NCBI GenBank assembly: GCA_963822575.1
Contig: CAWGHZ010000006.1
Coordinates: 62,001-126,000, forward strand
Source of the DNA: CAWGHZ01 sp963822575
GTDB taxonomy: Bacteria; Pseudomonadota; Alphaproteobacteria; MPNO01; DASWLB01
Length of the DNA stretch: 64,000 nt
Direction of reading: 5' to 3'
Below the pieces are notes generated by a model, which saw nothing but the letters and a program-made list of their open reading frames with translations, searched no databases and was not told the origin of the DNA. Both the position numbers and the translations under genes were made by a program. Of the stretch, positions 21,694-31,156 are shown one piece after another (position 1 is the first letter of the stretch; each line of letters opens with the position of its first letter).

Positions 21694-23664
21694 GTCCGCG
21701 GCCAGCGCCGCGCGGCGCACCCGCCGCTGCCAGAACTCGCTCGCCACCAGGATCGCGGCCAGCGCGATGCCGATAAGCTCGAGCGTCGCGGCGCCCGGGA
21801 AGGCGCGGGCCGGGATCAGAAGCGCGATGCCGGCGATGCCGAACAGCGCGCGCAGCCCCCATCCCATCGGCCGCAGGAGATAGCCGAGAAGCCCTGCGGT
21901 CGCGAGCCACACGCCGGCAACCGCGGTGACGAAGGCAACGGCGGAATCGTAGACGGTGCCCTGCATGATCAGGTCGGGCGACATGACGAACATCACCGGC
22001 ACCACGAGCGCGGTCCAGCCGAGCTTGACCGAGGTGACGGCGGTCTCCATCGCACCCGCGCCGGCGAGCGAGGCCGCCACGTAGGCCGCGACCGCGACCG
22101 GCGGGGTGATCAGCGAAACGATCCCGAAATAGAACACGAACATGTGCGCCGCGATCGGCAATACGTGGAGCTGGATCAAGGGCGGCGCGGCCAGCACCGC
22201 GACCAGCAGATAGACCGCCGTCGTCGGCATGCCCATGCCGAGGATGATGCAGATCACCGCGGTGAGCGCGAGGAGGCCCGCGAGGTTCCCCTGGCCGAAC
22301 TCGACCAGCACGAAGGTGAGGCCGAAGCCGAGACCGGAGACCTGGATCACCCCGATGATGATGCCGGCCATCGCGCCGATGGTGATGATGTCGACGGCCG
22401 TCGCGCCCGTGTCGCGGATCGATTCGTAGATGCCGCGTGCGCCGATCCGCCGCCCTTTGTAGCCGAAGATCCAGCTCACCACGACGATGGAGCCGGCGCC
22501 CCACAGCGCCGCCTCCTCGGGCGCCAGGTTGCCGACGAAAAGCTGGTAGATCAGCACCGCGAACGGGATCATGAAGAACCAGCCTTCGCGGATCGCCCGG
22601 AAAAAGGGCGGGATCTGGTCGGCCGGCACGGGGGCGATGTTCTTCCGCGCGGCCTCGAGGTCGGCATAGATGAACACCGCGACGTAGTAGAGGAGCGCCG
22701 GCACGATCGCCGCGATGACCACGTCGGAATAGGGCACCTGCAGTATCTCGGCCATCAGGAACGCGGCCGCGCCCATGATCGGCGGCATGATCTGCCCGCC
22801 GGTCGAGGCCACCGCCTCGAACGCGGCGGCGGTCTTGGCATCGTAGCCGGCCTGGCGCATCAGCGGGATGGTGATCACGCCGGTCGAGACCACGTTGGAG
22901 ACGGCCGAGCCCGAGATCGAGCCGAACAGGCCCGACGCGACCACCGCGATCTTGGCCGACCCGCCGCGCGTGCCGCCCATCAAGGCGGTCGCGATGTCGG
23001 TGAACCATTCGGACCCGCCGGTCTTCAGCAGCAACTGGCCGAAGAACACATACATGATGACCACGGTGCAGATGATGGTCATCGGCAGGCCGAGGATGCC
23101 GTTGGTGTCGACGGCGAGGTAAGACGCGAGGTCGTAGAAATCGTGCGCCCGCGCCTCGAGCTTGCCGGGCACCACGTCACCCCACAGCCCGTAGGCGACG
23201 AACGCCAGCACGATGCCGGTGAGCCCCCAGCCCGAGGTGCGGCGCAGCGCCTCGACGGTCAGCGGCACCAGGACGACGCCGCAGGCGAAGGCCTGGTCGC
23301 GCATGAAGTAGAACTGGTCGACCAGCTTCGGGTAGAGCCAGGTGAGGTAGGAAGCGGCGAGAAGGGAGGCGACGGCGAAGACCGCGTCGTACCACGGCAC
23401 CCGGTCGCGCCGGGCGCCCTTCTGGGCCGGCGTGCGGACGAAGATGATGGCGAGCGCGAAGCCCAGGATCGCCGCCAGCGCCTGCTCGGTGAAGACCTGC
23501 ATCCCGAGCGAGACCTGGACCTGGCTCGAAAAGACGATCGAGATCAGGCAGATCGCCGTGCCGCCCACGCTGGTGGCGAGCCGGTCGATCGGCGAGGCGG
23601 GCGGCCGGGCGTCCGCGCCCGCGCCCGCGCCGCCCGGATCGGTCTTTCCTGTCGTCTCCGCCAT
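21682..23664 (-). CDS. TRAP transporter fused permease (DctQ-DctM, TAXI type)
   Basis: A 660-residue multi-spanning protein: a Pro/Gly/Ala-rich cytoplasmic leader of about 30 residues, a four-segment DctQ-like part, then the large DctM-like part with GLFGSISGSAVSNVVSTGVI and ASTGGQIMPPIMGAAAFLMAE, both hallmarks of TRAP 4TM/12TM fusions. These carriers import carboxylates with a sodium gradient and a dedicated TAXI binding protein, which is the next gene upstream (25-bp gap). The gene converges with gltD, the two stop codons overlapping by 12 bp. Confidence 0.93.
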
Positions 23665-23689
23665 CGGCGTGCGCTACCCGCGCGCGCCG

Positions 23690-24652
23690 TTAGTTCGACG
23701 CCATCCAGACGCCGAGCTTCTTGTATTCGGCCTCGGCGGCGGGGTGGTAGGGCACGGGCTGCTTCTTGCCCATGTTCTTCGGCGCCCAGGTGCGCCACAT
23801 GGCGGCAGTCGATTTCAGCTCGTCGCCGTGCTCGTACATCGCCTTGACCACCTTCTCGATCACGTCGGCCTTGACGTTCTTGTTGGCGAACAGGCCGAAA
23901 TCGTAGCCGAACACGTGGGTCGGTCCCTTGATGCCGGCGAGGCCCTTCGCCGGCTGCACCAGCACGTAATAGACCGAAGGCAGGGCCTTCAGCGCCTTCT
24001 CGGCATTCGGGCCTTCGGTGTCGAGGTCGATGAAGCGCGCGCCGCCGTCGATGGTGGCGTCGGTTTCGGTGGTCGCGCCGGCGCCCAGCGCCGAGATCGT
24101 GCCGTCGAGTTTGCCCTGCTTCAGAAGGTTCCAGCTCTGCGCCAGGCCCACCGCCGGCACCTTGGCCACGTCGTCATAGTCGAGCCCGCCATTGATCAGC
24201 GCGCCGCGCATGAAGAAGCGGAACAGGGGCGCGGCGTTGAAGCCGTAGGCCATGCGGTGGCCCTTGAGGTCCTTCGATGTCTTGATGTTCTCCTTCGCGG
24301 GGGTCAGCACGCAGTTGCGGAACGCCATCAGCGTGGCGACCAGGCGCAGGTTCTCGAACTTGTGGCCCTCGGACACGCCGGTGCCGGTGACCGCCATGTA
24401 GGTCTGCATCAGGTTGGCGACGCCGAACTCCAGGTCGCCGCCGTTCACCACCTGGATGTATTTCTGCGTGCCCGCCATCGCCTGGGTCCGCATCTGCAGG
24501 CCCGAATATTGCGACACGACCTTGGCGATGGCCGAGCCCATCTGGTCGACGGCGGTGCCCTTGGTGATGCCCAGCCCGACGACCTGGGCGTTGGCGACGC
24601 CGGCCACCGTCGCGGCGACGATGCCAGCTGCAAAGAATGTAGCGATCCTCAT
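23690..24652 (-). CDS. TAXI-family TRAP solute-binding protein
   Basis: A 320-residue periplasmic protein with signal peptide ATFFAAGIVAATVAGVANAQ. VVGLGITKGTAVDQMGSAIA and YSGLQMRTQAMAGTQKYIQ are family features of TRAP-associated extracytoplasmic immunogenic (TAXI) proteins; family members bind glutamate or other carboxylates. A GGGAGGGAATAG Shine-Dalgarno stands just before the ATG. Together with the fused permease it makes a complete transporter. Ligand unknown; the neighbouring oxidoreductases point to an organic acid. Confidence 0.92.
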   Translation of the reverse strand: MRIATFFAAGIVAATVAGVANAQVVGLGITKGTAVDQMGSAIAKVVSQYSGLQMRTQAMAGTQKYIQVVNGGDLEFGVANLMQTYMAVTGTGVSEGHKFENLRLVATLMAFRNCVLTPAKENIKTSKDLKGHRMAYGFNAAPLFRFFMRGALINGGLDYDDVAKVPAVGLAQSWNLLKQGKLDGTISALGAGATTETDATIDGGARFIDLDTEGPNAEKALKALPSVYYVLVQPAKGLAGIKGPTHVFGYDFGLFANKNVKADVIEKVVKAMYEHGDELKSTAAMWRTWAPKNMGKKQPVPYHPAAEAEYKKLGVWMASN

Positions 24653-24750
24653 CTATTCCCTCCCTGGATGAGTGTTTACGATTTAAGCTTCTGGCGACCC
24701 ATTCTTGTTGTTGCGCCAATGTGACGCGAAATCGGGCCCGCGGCAAGCCG

Positions 24751-25050
24751 TCACACCGGCCGGTCGTCCCACGGCACGGCGTCGAACCGCTTGCGCCCGG
24801 CGACCCACGGCGGCGTCACCTCGCCCATCCGTTTGAGGCTCACGGATTTCAGGTGGTCCGCCATCGCCTGGTCGTCGCGGTAGACCTCGTAGATGTAGAG
24901 CTGGGAGGGGTCGGACTTGTCGATCGACACGTCGAACTGCACGCAGCCGGGCTCGGTGGCCTTGGTGTTGGCAACGTGCGCGTGCAGCTCGCGCTGGAAA
25001 TCGACCAGGTGCTCGGGCTTCACCTTGATGTGCACCATAATGACGTGCAT
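24751..25050 (-). CDS. ABM-domain monooxygenase (antibiotic biosynthesis monooxygenase fold)
   Basis: A 99-residue ferredoxin-like dimeric alpha+beta barrel protein: IMVHIKVKPEHLVDFQREL followed by EPGCVQFDVSIDK, LYIYEVYRDDQAMADHLKS, the ABM (PF03992) pattern. Such proteins oxidise quinol- or polyketide-like aromatics without cofactor, or act as heme-degrading or auxiliary enzymes. ATG 25050 is chosen over ATG 25065 because AAGGGAGAG stands 5 nt upstream of it; the earlier ATG instead overlaps the Rieske stop. It follows the Rieske oxygenase closely and is probably co-translated. Confidence 0.82.
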   Translation of the reverse strand: MHVIMVHIKVKPEHLVDFQRELHAHVANTKATEPGCVQFDVSIDKSDPSQLYIYEVYRDDQAMADHLKSVSLKRMGEVTPPWVAGRKRFDAVPWDDRPV

Positions 25051-25061
25051 GGGCTCTCCCT

Positions 25062-26075
25062 TCATTCGGCCGCGATGGCGGCGGCCAGCAGGTTGCGCGC
25101 GGCGATGGGCGCCGCGTCGACGTTGATGTCGATAGTGGGTGCTCCGGGCCGGAGCGCGTTCGTGCGTTGCTGCGCCTCCAGCACGTCAACGTCCTCGCGG
25201 AAAACGCGCACCATGTCCTCATCGAACACCTTGTCGAGGGCCGGATCGTCGAGCCCGAAGCCGCGCACGAAGCAGAAGAAATAGTGGGTGGTCTGGGCCG
25301 TCTCCGGCGTCGGGGCGGACAGCGCCATCAGATGGATGCGCGGCCCGTTGCCACCGGTCGCGCGGTCTGCTCCGGCATTGACGCAGACGGCATGGTTCAC
25401 CGTGAAGCAGGGCGGCACGAACTCGACCACCTGTCCGCGGTCGACGTTGCCCGGAAACTTGCCGGCGGCTTGGTACAGAGGCGGCGCCGGGCGGTCCTCG
25501 ATCCAGCGCTCGAGCGTCACCCGCTTGTCGCTTCGCTCGGTGCGGCCGGGGAATTCCAGGATGGCGGGTGTGCCGATCGAGTTGATGTGGACGAAGGCGA
25601 GGTGGGTCACGTCCAGCACGTTGTCGTTGATCAGGCGATAGTCGCAGGCAACCTCCAGCAAATGCTGCTGCGACCGGCGCCATTCCGGATGGTCCGCCCA
25701 CCACCAGTCCGGCAGAAGCGACTCGTCGGCGCGGGCGGGATCGCCCATCCAGATCCACACCCAGCCCCAGCGCTCGACCAGCGGATAGCTCCGAACGCGG
25801 GCATCGGGCGGGATAGCGCTCTGGCCCGGCACCTCGACGCACGCGCCGGTCGCGTCGAACTTGAGCCCGTGATAGCCGCAGCGCACGTCGTCGCCCTCGA
25901 TCCGGCCGTACGACAGCGGCAGGCTGCGGTGGCAGCACCGGTCCTCCAGCGCGACCGGCGTGCCGTCCGCGCAGCGGTAGAGCATGACCGGCCGGTCGAG
26001 AAGGCGCCGGGCGAAGGGCGTGGGCCCCACCTCGTCCGCCCGCGCCGCCACGTACCAGCAGTTCGTCAGGAACAT
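25062..26075 (-). CDS. Rieske oxygenase, vanillate O-demethylase (VanA)-like
   Basis: A 337-residue oxygenase subunit. Rieske ligands are C47, H49, C66 and H69 (RCCHRS, RCGYHG); the catalytic iron motif is D-X2-H-X4-H in NVLDVTHLAFVHI. Segments WYVAARADEV and PLVERWGWVWIWMGDP are typical of VanA and dicamba demethylase relatives, which remove O-methyl groups or hydroxylate aromatics. The reductase partner is not nearby. Start ATG overlaps the GMC dehydrogenase stop (TGATG), so the two are coupled; an alcohol or aldehyde step and an oxygenation probably act on the same compound. Confidence 0.9.
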   Translation of the reverse strand: MFLTNCWYVAARADEVGPTPFARRLLDRPVMLYRCADGTPVALEDRCCHRSLPLSYGRIEGDDVRCGYHGLKFDATGACVEVPGQSAIPPDARVRSYPLVERWGWVWIWMGDPARADESLLPDWWWADHPEWRRSQQHLLEVACDYRLINDNVLDVTHLAFVHINSIGTPAILEFPGRTERSDKRVTLERWIEDRPAPPLYQAAGKFPGNVDRGQVVEFVPPCFTVNHAVCVNAGADRATGGNGPRIHLMALSAPTPETAQTTHYFFCFVRGFGLDDPALDKVFDEDMVRVFREDVDVLEAQQRTNALRPGAPTIDINVDAAPIAARNLLAAAIAAE

Positions 26076-27709
26076 CAGGCCCGGCCGAGCGCGGCCGCCG
26101 GCAAGGGCGGGCGGCCGCGGATCATGTCCGATGCCTTCTCCGCGATCATGATGGTCGGCGCGTTGGTGTTGCCGCCGACGACCCGAGGCATGACCGAGGC
26201 GTCGACCACGCGCAGACCCTCGATGCCCTTGAGGCGCAGTTCGGGGTCGAGCACGGCTTCGGTGTCCGTGCCCATGCGGCAGGTGCCGACCGGGTGATAG
26301 ATCGTGCCCGCCGTCTCGCGCAGATAGTCCTTCAGCGCCTCGTCGGTCTCGATTCCGGGCCCGGGCTTCAGCTCTTGCCCGTAATAGGGCTTGAAGGCCG
26401 GCGCCTCCAGGATGCGCCGCGCGATCTTGAAGCCGCGCAGCAGCGTGTCGAGGTCCTCGGGCTCGGCGAAGGCGTTGAGGTCGATCCGCGGCGCGGCCTC
26501 GGGATCGGGCCCGGCGAGCGTGACGGTGCCGCGGCTTTTCGGACGCAGCAGGATGGTCGAGACGGAATAGCCGTGCCCGTACCCCACCAGCCGGGCGTTG
26601 CGCCCGCGATAGGCGGGGATGAAGCCGTACTGGATGTCGGGCCGGTCGAGGCCGGTCAGAGTGCGCAGATACCCGTTCCCCTCCACCACGTTCGACGCCA
26701 CCATGCCGCGGCGGAACAGCAGATATTCGAGCCCTTCCCGAGCGAGGCGGGGCGCCGCGCGCACCGAGATGCCGTAGCCGGCGGTGCCGTGGCTTTCGAT
26801 CTGCACCACGCCGGCCATGTGGTCCTGCAAATTGCGTCCCATCTGCGCGACGGGATGGGCGACGGCGATGCCGAGCGCCTTGAGGTCGTCCGGCGCGCCG
26901 ATGCCCGAGCGCATCAGGATCGCGGGCGAGCCGATGGCGCCGGCGGCGAGGATCACCTCGCGCCGCGCCGAGACCGTGCGCTTCCGGCCGTCGGTCATCA
27001 GCTCGACGCCGGTCGCCCGCATGCCGTCGAGCACGATCCGGGTGCATAGCCCGGCGGTGACGATCTGCAGGTTCGGCCGGTTTCGCGCGGGATCGAGGTA
27101 GGCGACAGCGGTGGAGTTGCGCCGCCCGTTCTTCTGGGTGAGCTGGTTGAGCCCGAACCCCTCCTGGTCGTCGTCGTTGAAGTCGCGCCGCCGGCGATAT
27201 TGCAGCTCCGCGGCGGCCTCGACGAACGTTTCGTTCAGCCGGTTCGGCCGCTTCGGATCGGTGACGTTGAGCGGCCCGCCGGTGCCGTGATAGGGCGACT
27301 CGCCCAGCGTCTCGTTGTTCTCCGCCCGGCGGAAATAGGGCAGCACCTCGGCGAACGACCAGCCGGGGCAGCCGAGCGAAGCCCATTCGTCGTAATCGCC
27401 GGGATGGCCGCGGATATAGACCATGCCGTTGATCGAGCTCGACCCGCCCAGCACCTTGCCGCGCGGCACGATGATCGCGCGCCCGCCGGCGTGCGCCTGG
27501 GCGACCGTGGCATGGCGCCAGTTGAGCGTCTTGTGGTGCAGCAGGGTCACCATCCCGAACAGCGGGATGTGGATCATCGGATTGCGGTCGCGCCCGCCCG
27601 CCTCGACCAGGCAGACTGTCGCGCCGGTCTCCTCACTCAGCCGGTTGGCCAGCACGCAGCCGGCCGAGCCCGCGCCCACGATGACATAGTCGAACGTTTC
27701 AGCTTCCAC
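26075..27709 (-). CDS. GMC-family FAD alcohol dehydrogenase (choline dehydrogenase-like)
   Basis: A 544-residue flavoenzyme. The FAD Rossmann motif DYVIVGAGSAGCVLANRLSE is at the N-terminus, GMC signature 1 is GGSSSINGMVYIRG, signature 2 includes GAIGSPAILMRSGIG, and the C-terminal active-site region reads YHPVGTCRMG. Family members oxidise primary alcohols to aldehydes. The start is a GTG at 27707-27709, overlapping the 3' end of livF by 11 bp. Placement between a liv-type importer and a Rieske oxygenase suggests the imported substrate is an alcohol or aromatic alcohol. Confidence 0.92.
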   Translation of the reverse strand: MEAETFDYVIVGAGSAGCVLANRLSEETGATVCLVEAGGRDRNPMIHIPLFGMVTLLHHKTLNWRHATVAQAHAGGRAIIVPRGKVLGGSSSINGMVYIRGHPGDYDEWASLGCPGWSFAEVLPYFRRAENNETLGESPYHGTGGPLNVTDPKRPNRLNETFVEAAAELQYRRRRDFNDDDQEGFGLNQLTQKNGRRNSTAVAYLDPARNRPNLQIVTAGLCTRIVLDGMRATGVELMTDGRKRTVSARREVILAAGAIGSPAILMRSGIGAPDDLKALGIAVAHPVAQMGRNLQDHMAGVVQIESHGTAGYGISVRAAPRLAREGLEYLLFRRGMVASNVVEGNGYLRTLTGLDRPDIQYGFIPAYRGRNARLVGYGHGYSVSTILLRPKSRGTVTLAGPDPEAAPRIDLNAFAEPEDLDTLLRGFKIARRILEAPAFKPYYGQELKPGPGIETDEALKDYLRETAGTIYHPVGTCRMGTDTEAVLDPELRLKGIEGLRVVDASVMPRVVGGNTNAPTIMIAEKASDMIRGRPPLPAAALGRA

Positions 27710-28413
27710 CGGTCCCTACCCCCAGCACACGATGCTGGGCCTCCTCGTCGGCGCGCAGCGTTTCCGAATCGCCATCGTACACGATCCGGCCGCGCGACAG
27801 CACGATCGTCCGGGCGGCGAAGGCGAGGGCGAGGTCGGCCTTCTGCTCGACCAGCAGGATGGTGAGGCCCGAACTCGTCGCGGATCTTCGCCAGCGCGTC
27901 GTAGAGCGCGTCGATCACGATGGGAGCGAGCCCCTCCATCGGCTCGTCGAGAAGCATGACCTGCGGCGCGCCGACCAGCGCGCGGCCGACGGCCAGCATC
28001 TGCTGCTCGCCGCCCGACAGCCGGTTGCCCGGGTTGCGCCTTCGCTCGGCGAGCGACGGAAACAGCTCGTAGACCGCCTCGACCGCCCAGCCGCCGGGCC
28101 GGGCGGAGACGGCCAGGTTCTCCTCCGCGGTCAGCGACGGGAAGATCTCGCGCTCCTGCGGCACATAGCCGAGACCGGCCAGCACGCGCCGGTGCGTCGC
28201 CATCCCCTCGATGGGCCTCTCGCCCAGCCGGACGCTGCCGCGATGGCGCGTGGTGTAGCCCATCAGCGTGCAGAGAAGCGTCGTCTTGCCGACGCCGTTG
28301 CGGCCGAGGATCGCCATCGTGCCGCCCGCCGGCACGTCGAACGAGACGCCGTCCAGCACGACGGTCGCGCCGTACCCGGCGACCAGGTCCTGGACGGCAA
28401 GCCCGACGCTCAA
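27699..28413 (-). pseudogene. livF: LivF-type ABC ATPase, broken by a one-base frameshift
   Basis: A branched-chain-amino-acid-type ATPase reading normally for about 180 codons: Walker A GRNGVGKTT, Q-loop in GYVPQEREIFPSLTAEENL, signature LSGGEQQM and Walker B VMLLDEP. At about 27868-27870, in KIRDEFG, one extra base shifts the frame; removing one base of the CCC run restores GLTILLVEQKADLALAFAAR (the H-loop region's normal sequence) and a stop at 27699, giving a 237-residue protein. The length, 715 bp, is one more than a multiple of three. The start is TTG 28413, overlapping the livG stop (TTGA). The shift may be real decay or a sequencing error; the restored tail is well conserved, which favours error or very recent mutation. 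Confidence 0.85.
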
Positions 28414-29174
28414 TGCCGCCCCCTGCCGAGATAGACCGCGCGCACCTCCGGGTCGGCGCCGATCTCCGCCGGCGTGCCGCGGCGCAGGACGGTGCCCTGC
28501 ACCATCACCACGATTTCGTGCGCGAAGCGGAAGACGAGGTCCATGTCGTGCTCGATGATCAGGATGGCGATGTCGGCGGGCAGCCGGTCCAGCGCCTCGT
28601 GGATCACGTGCACCTCGCCCGAGGGCACGCCGGCGCCGGGCTCGTCGAGCAGCAGCACGCGCGGCTTGAGGGCGAGCGCGATGGCGATCTCGAGTAGGCG
28701 CTGCTCGCCGTAGGGCAGCTCGCGCACGATGCGGTTGGCGACGCCGCCGATGCCGAGCTCGGCGAGGCGCCGGTCCGCCTCCTCGCGGCAGGCGCGCCAC
28801 GCGGCGGCGTAGCGGAACATGCGCCAAGCGTGGCCGTCGCGCTCGGCGATGGCGATGGCGACGTTGTCGCGCACGCTGGTCTCGACCAGGAGCGTGTTGA
28901 TCTGATGCGTGCGGGCCAGGCCCTTGCGCACCCGCGCCTCGGGCTTGTCGTGGTCGATGCGCTCCCCGCCGAGGGCGATGGCGCCGGAATCGGGCCTCAC
29001 GATGCCGGTCAGAAGGTTGACGAAGGTGGTCTTGCCGGCGCCATTCGGACCGATCAGCCCGACCCGCGCGCCGGGGTGCAAATCGAGGTCGATCGACTGC
29101 GCCACCTGGATCGCCCCGAAATTCTTGCAGAGCGCGCGCACCGACAGCACCGGCTCGCCGCGCGGGCCGTTCAC
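28410..29174 (-). CDS. livG: LivG-type ABC ATPase
   Basis: A 254-residue ATPase. Walker A GPNGAGKTT is about 40 residues in; LPYGEQ replaces the common LSGGQ signature, as is usual for LivG; Walker B is RVLLLDEP and the switch motif IIEHDMDLVF. It pairs with LivF to drive amino-acid or amide or aromatic-acid import by a LivHM channel. The start is GTG 29174, overlapping the livM stop as GTGA. After Walker B the usual GAGVPSGEV helix region matches LivG. Confidence 0.92.
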   Translation of the reverse strand: MNGPRGEPVLSVRALCKNFGAIQVAQSIDLDLHPGARVGLIGPNGAGKTTFVNLLTGIVRPDSGAIALGGERIDHDKPEARVRKGLARTHQINTLLVETSVRDNVAIAIAERDGHAWRMFRYAAAWRACREEADRRLAELGIGGVANRIVRELPYGEQRLLEIAIALALKPRVLLLDEPGAGVPSGEVHVIHEALDRLPADIAILIIEHDMDLVFRFAHEIVVMVQGTVLRRGTPAEIGADPEVRAVYLGRGRH

Positions 29175-30187
29175 GCCCGTTCTCCCCGCCCGGTCCAGCG
29201 CCTGATGGCGGCGGCCGCGCCGTCCAGCAGGCTCATCAGCCCGCCCTCGAGGAACAGCACCACCGCGATCAGGAGGCCGCCGATCACGAATTCCCACAAA
29301 TACGGGTTGATCGACGAGGTCCAGTCCTGCACCACGTAATAGATCGCCGCGCCGACGAACGCGCCGTAGATGCGCCGCGTGCCCCCCAGGATCAGCATCA
29401 CCGCGACGACGCCCGAGGTGAACAGGTTGAGCACCGAAAGCCCGACGAAGCTGGTCGCGAAGGCCGACAGCGCCCCCGCCGAGCCCGCCATGCCCGCCGA
29501 CAATGTGTAGACCGCGACCAGCCGCCACCAGACGGGCGTCCCGATCGCGCGCATCCGGGCCGGCGACTGGCGGATGCCGTCGAGCGAGCGGCCGAACGGC
29601 GAATGCACGACGCGCCACGCCACCACGAACCACAGGAACAGCACGACGCCGGTCAAGACGTAGGCGGTCTGACCGAAGATGTTGAACTCGAACCGGCCGA
29701 GCAGCGGCGAGACGTCCATGCCCTGCAGCCCGTTGTCGCCGCCCGTCAGCTCGTTGGCGCGGTTCGCCCACTCGAACAGCATCGAGACGATGGCGAGGGT
29801 CAGCATCAGGAACGTCACGCCGGTCGTGTGCAGGATCAGCATGCCCGTCACCAGCCCCAGCGCTGCGGCCACGACGGTGGCGAAGACGAGCCCGGCCAGC
29901 GGGTCGCCCGTGAGGCGCACCGACAGGATTCCGGCGGCGTAGGCGCCGACGCCGTAGAACGCCGCGTGGCCCAAGGTCACGATCCCGGCATAGCCGAGCG
30001 CGAGGTCGAGCGACAGGGTGAACAGGATCCAGATCATCACCTGGGTGCCGAGGCTGAGATAGCCGCCGGCGGTGAAGTAGAAGCCGATGGCGATGACCCA
30101 GGGGATGGCGTGGAGCGTGAGGCGCACCGCGTTCGCGCCCTCCGGCGGGCCGACGCTGAGCTGGCGGGTGCGGCCGGGCGCGGCCAT
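29171..30187 (-). CDS. livM: LivM-type ABC permease
   Basis: A 338-residue permease of the BPD_transp_2 family with eight to ten hydrophobic segments. ALGYAGIVTLGHAAFYGVGAY and the loop RSLDGIRQSPARMRAIGTP (coupling helix) are typical of LivM. An N-terminal polar leader of about 25 residues precedes the first membrane segment. Start and stop overlap livH (TGATG) and livG (GTGA) respectively. Confidence 0.93.
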   Translation of the reverse strand: MAAPGRTRQLSVGPPEGANAVRLTLHAIPWVIAIGFYFTAGGYLSLGTQVMIWILFTLSLDLALGYAGIVTLGHAAFYGVGAYAAGILSVRLTGDPLAGLVFATVVAAALGLVTGMLILHTTGVTFLMLTLAIVSMLFEWANRANELTGGDNGLQGMDVSPLLGRFEFNIFGQTAYVLTGVVLFLWFVVAWRVVHSPFGRSLDGIRQSPARMRAIGTPVWWRLVAVYTLSAGMAGSAGALSAFATSFVGLSVLNLFTSGVVAVMLILGGTRRIYGAFVGAAIYYVVQDWTSSINPYLWEFVIGGLLIAVVLFLEGGLMSLLDGAAAAIRRWTGRGERA

Positions 30188-31053
30188 CAGGCTACCGACC
30201 TGGGCGGCAGGAGCCCCTTGGGCCGCCACAACAGGAGGAAGAACACCGCGACGTAGATCATGTAGGTCGCCACCTCGGGCAGGAAGTAGCGGCCCAGCGT
30301 GTCGATCACGCCAAGCGCGATGGCCGCGACGAACGAGCCCTTGAAGCTGCCCTCGCCGCCGACGATCACCACGATCAGGAACAGCACGATGTATTTCAGC
30401 GCGTAGCTGGGCTCGAGCGACAGCATGCCGGCGCCGATCGCGCCGCCGAGCCCGGCGAGGCCGCAGCCGACCATGAAGGTCACGCTGAACAGGAGGTTCA
30501 CGTTCATGCCGACCCCGCGCGCCATGCGCGGGTTGTCGACCGCGGCGCGCAGCCGGGCCCCGAACAGCGAATGCTCGATCACCAGCCACAGCACCAGCGC
30601 GATGACGAAGCCAACCGCCAGCACGAACAGCCGGTAGGCCGGGTAGGTGCGGAACCCGATGTTCACCAGCGCGTGCAGCGCCGGCGGCATGTTCAGCGGG
30701 TAGGGGAAGGCGCCGAAGATCGCCGTGACGCCGGCGATCGACAGGAAGACCAGCCCGACCGTCAGCAGCACCTGGGCGAGCTCGCCCTTGCGATAGAGCG
30801 GGCGGTAGAACAGCAGCTCGCAGATGCCGCCCAAGAGGCCCGCGGCGACCGTGCCGCACGCGACCGCCAGATAGAAGTCGACGTGTCTCTGGGTCAGCAT
30901 CGCCGCGATGTATCCGCCCGCCATGGCGAACGAGCCGTGCGCCAGGTTGACCACGCGCATCAGCCCCATGGTTACCGTGAGTCCCACCGAGATGATGAAC
31001 AGGATCATCCCGTACGAGACGCCATCGAGCAGGATGGTGAGCGCGTAATCCAT
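30187..31053 (-). CDS. livH: LivH-type ABC permease
   Basis: A 288-residue permease; the N-terminal LLDGVSYGMILFIISVGLTV and MRVVNLAHGSFAMAGGYIAA are diagnostic for LivH. About eight membrane segments follow. It is the first gene after the binding protein, from which it is separated by a 103-bp spacer with a hairpin, and is coupled to livM. Confidence 0.94.
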   Translation of the reverse strand: MDYALTILLDGVSYGMILFIISVGLTVTMGLMRVVNLAHGSFAMAGGYIAAMLTQRHVDFYLAVACGTVAAGLLGGICELLFYRPLYRKGELAQVLLTVGLVFLSIAGVTAIFGAFPYPLNMPPALHALVNIGFRTYPAYRLFVLAVGFVIALVLWLVIEHSLFGARLRAAVDNPRMARGVGMNVNLLFSVTFMVGCGLAGLGGAIGAGMLSLEPSYALKYIVLFLIVVIVGGEGSFKGSFVAAIALGVIDTLGRYFLPEVATYMIYVAVFFLLLWRPKGLLPPRSVA

Positions 31054-31085
31054 ATCGGGCCGAAAGGCGGGCGCCCCCCGGTGCG

Positions 31086-31106
31086 GGGCGGCCGGAAAAG
31101 CCGCCC
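31086..31106 (-). terminator. Hairpin between binding-protein gene and livH
   Basis: GGGCGGC and GCCGCCC enclose a 7-nt loop in the spacer after the binding-protein stop codon. Such structures commonly let the abundant binding protein be made in excess over the membrane subunits by protecting its mRNA or partly terminating transcription. Confidence 0.45.
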
Positions 31107-31156
31107 GGCGGGGCGGCCTCGGCCGCGCCCGCCGGGAAGCGGTGGCAGACCGTCCG

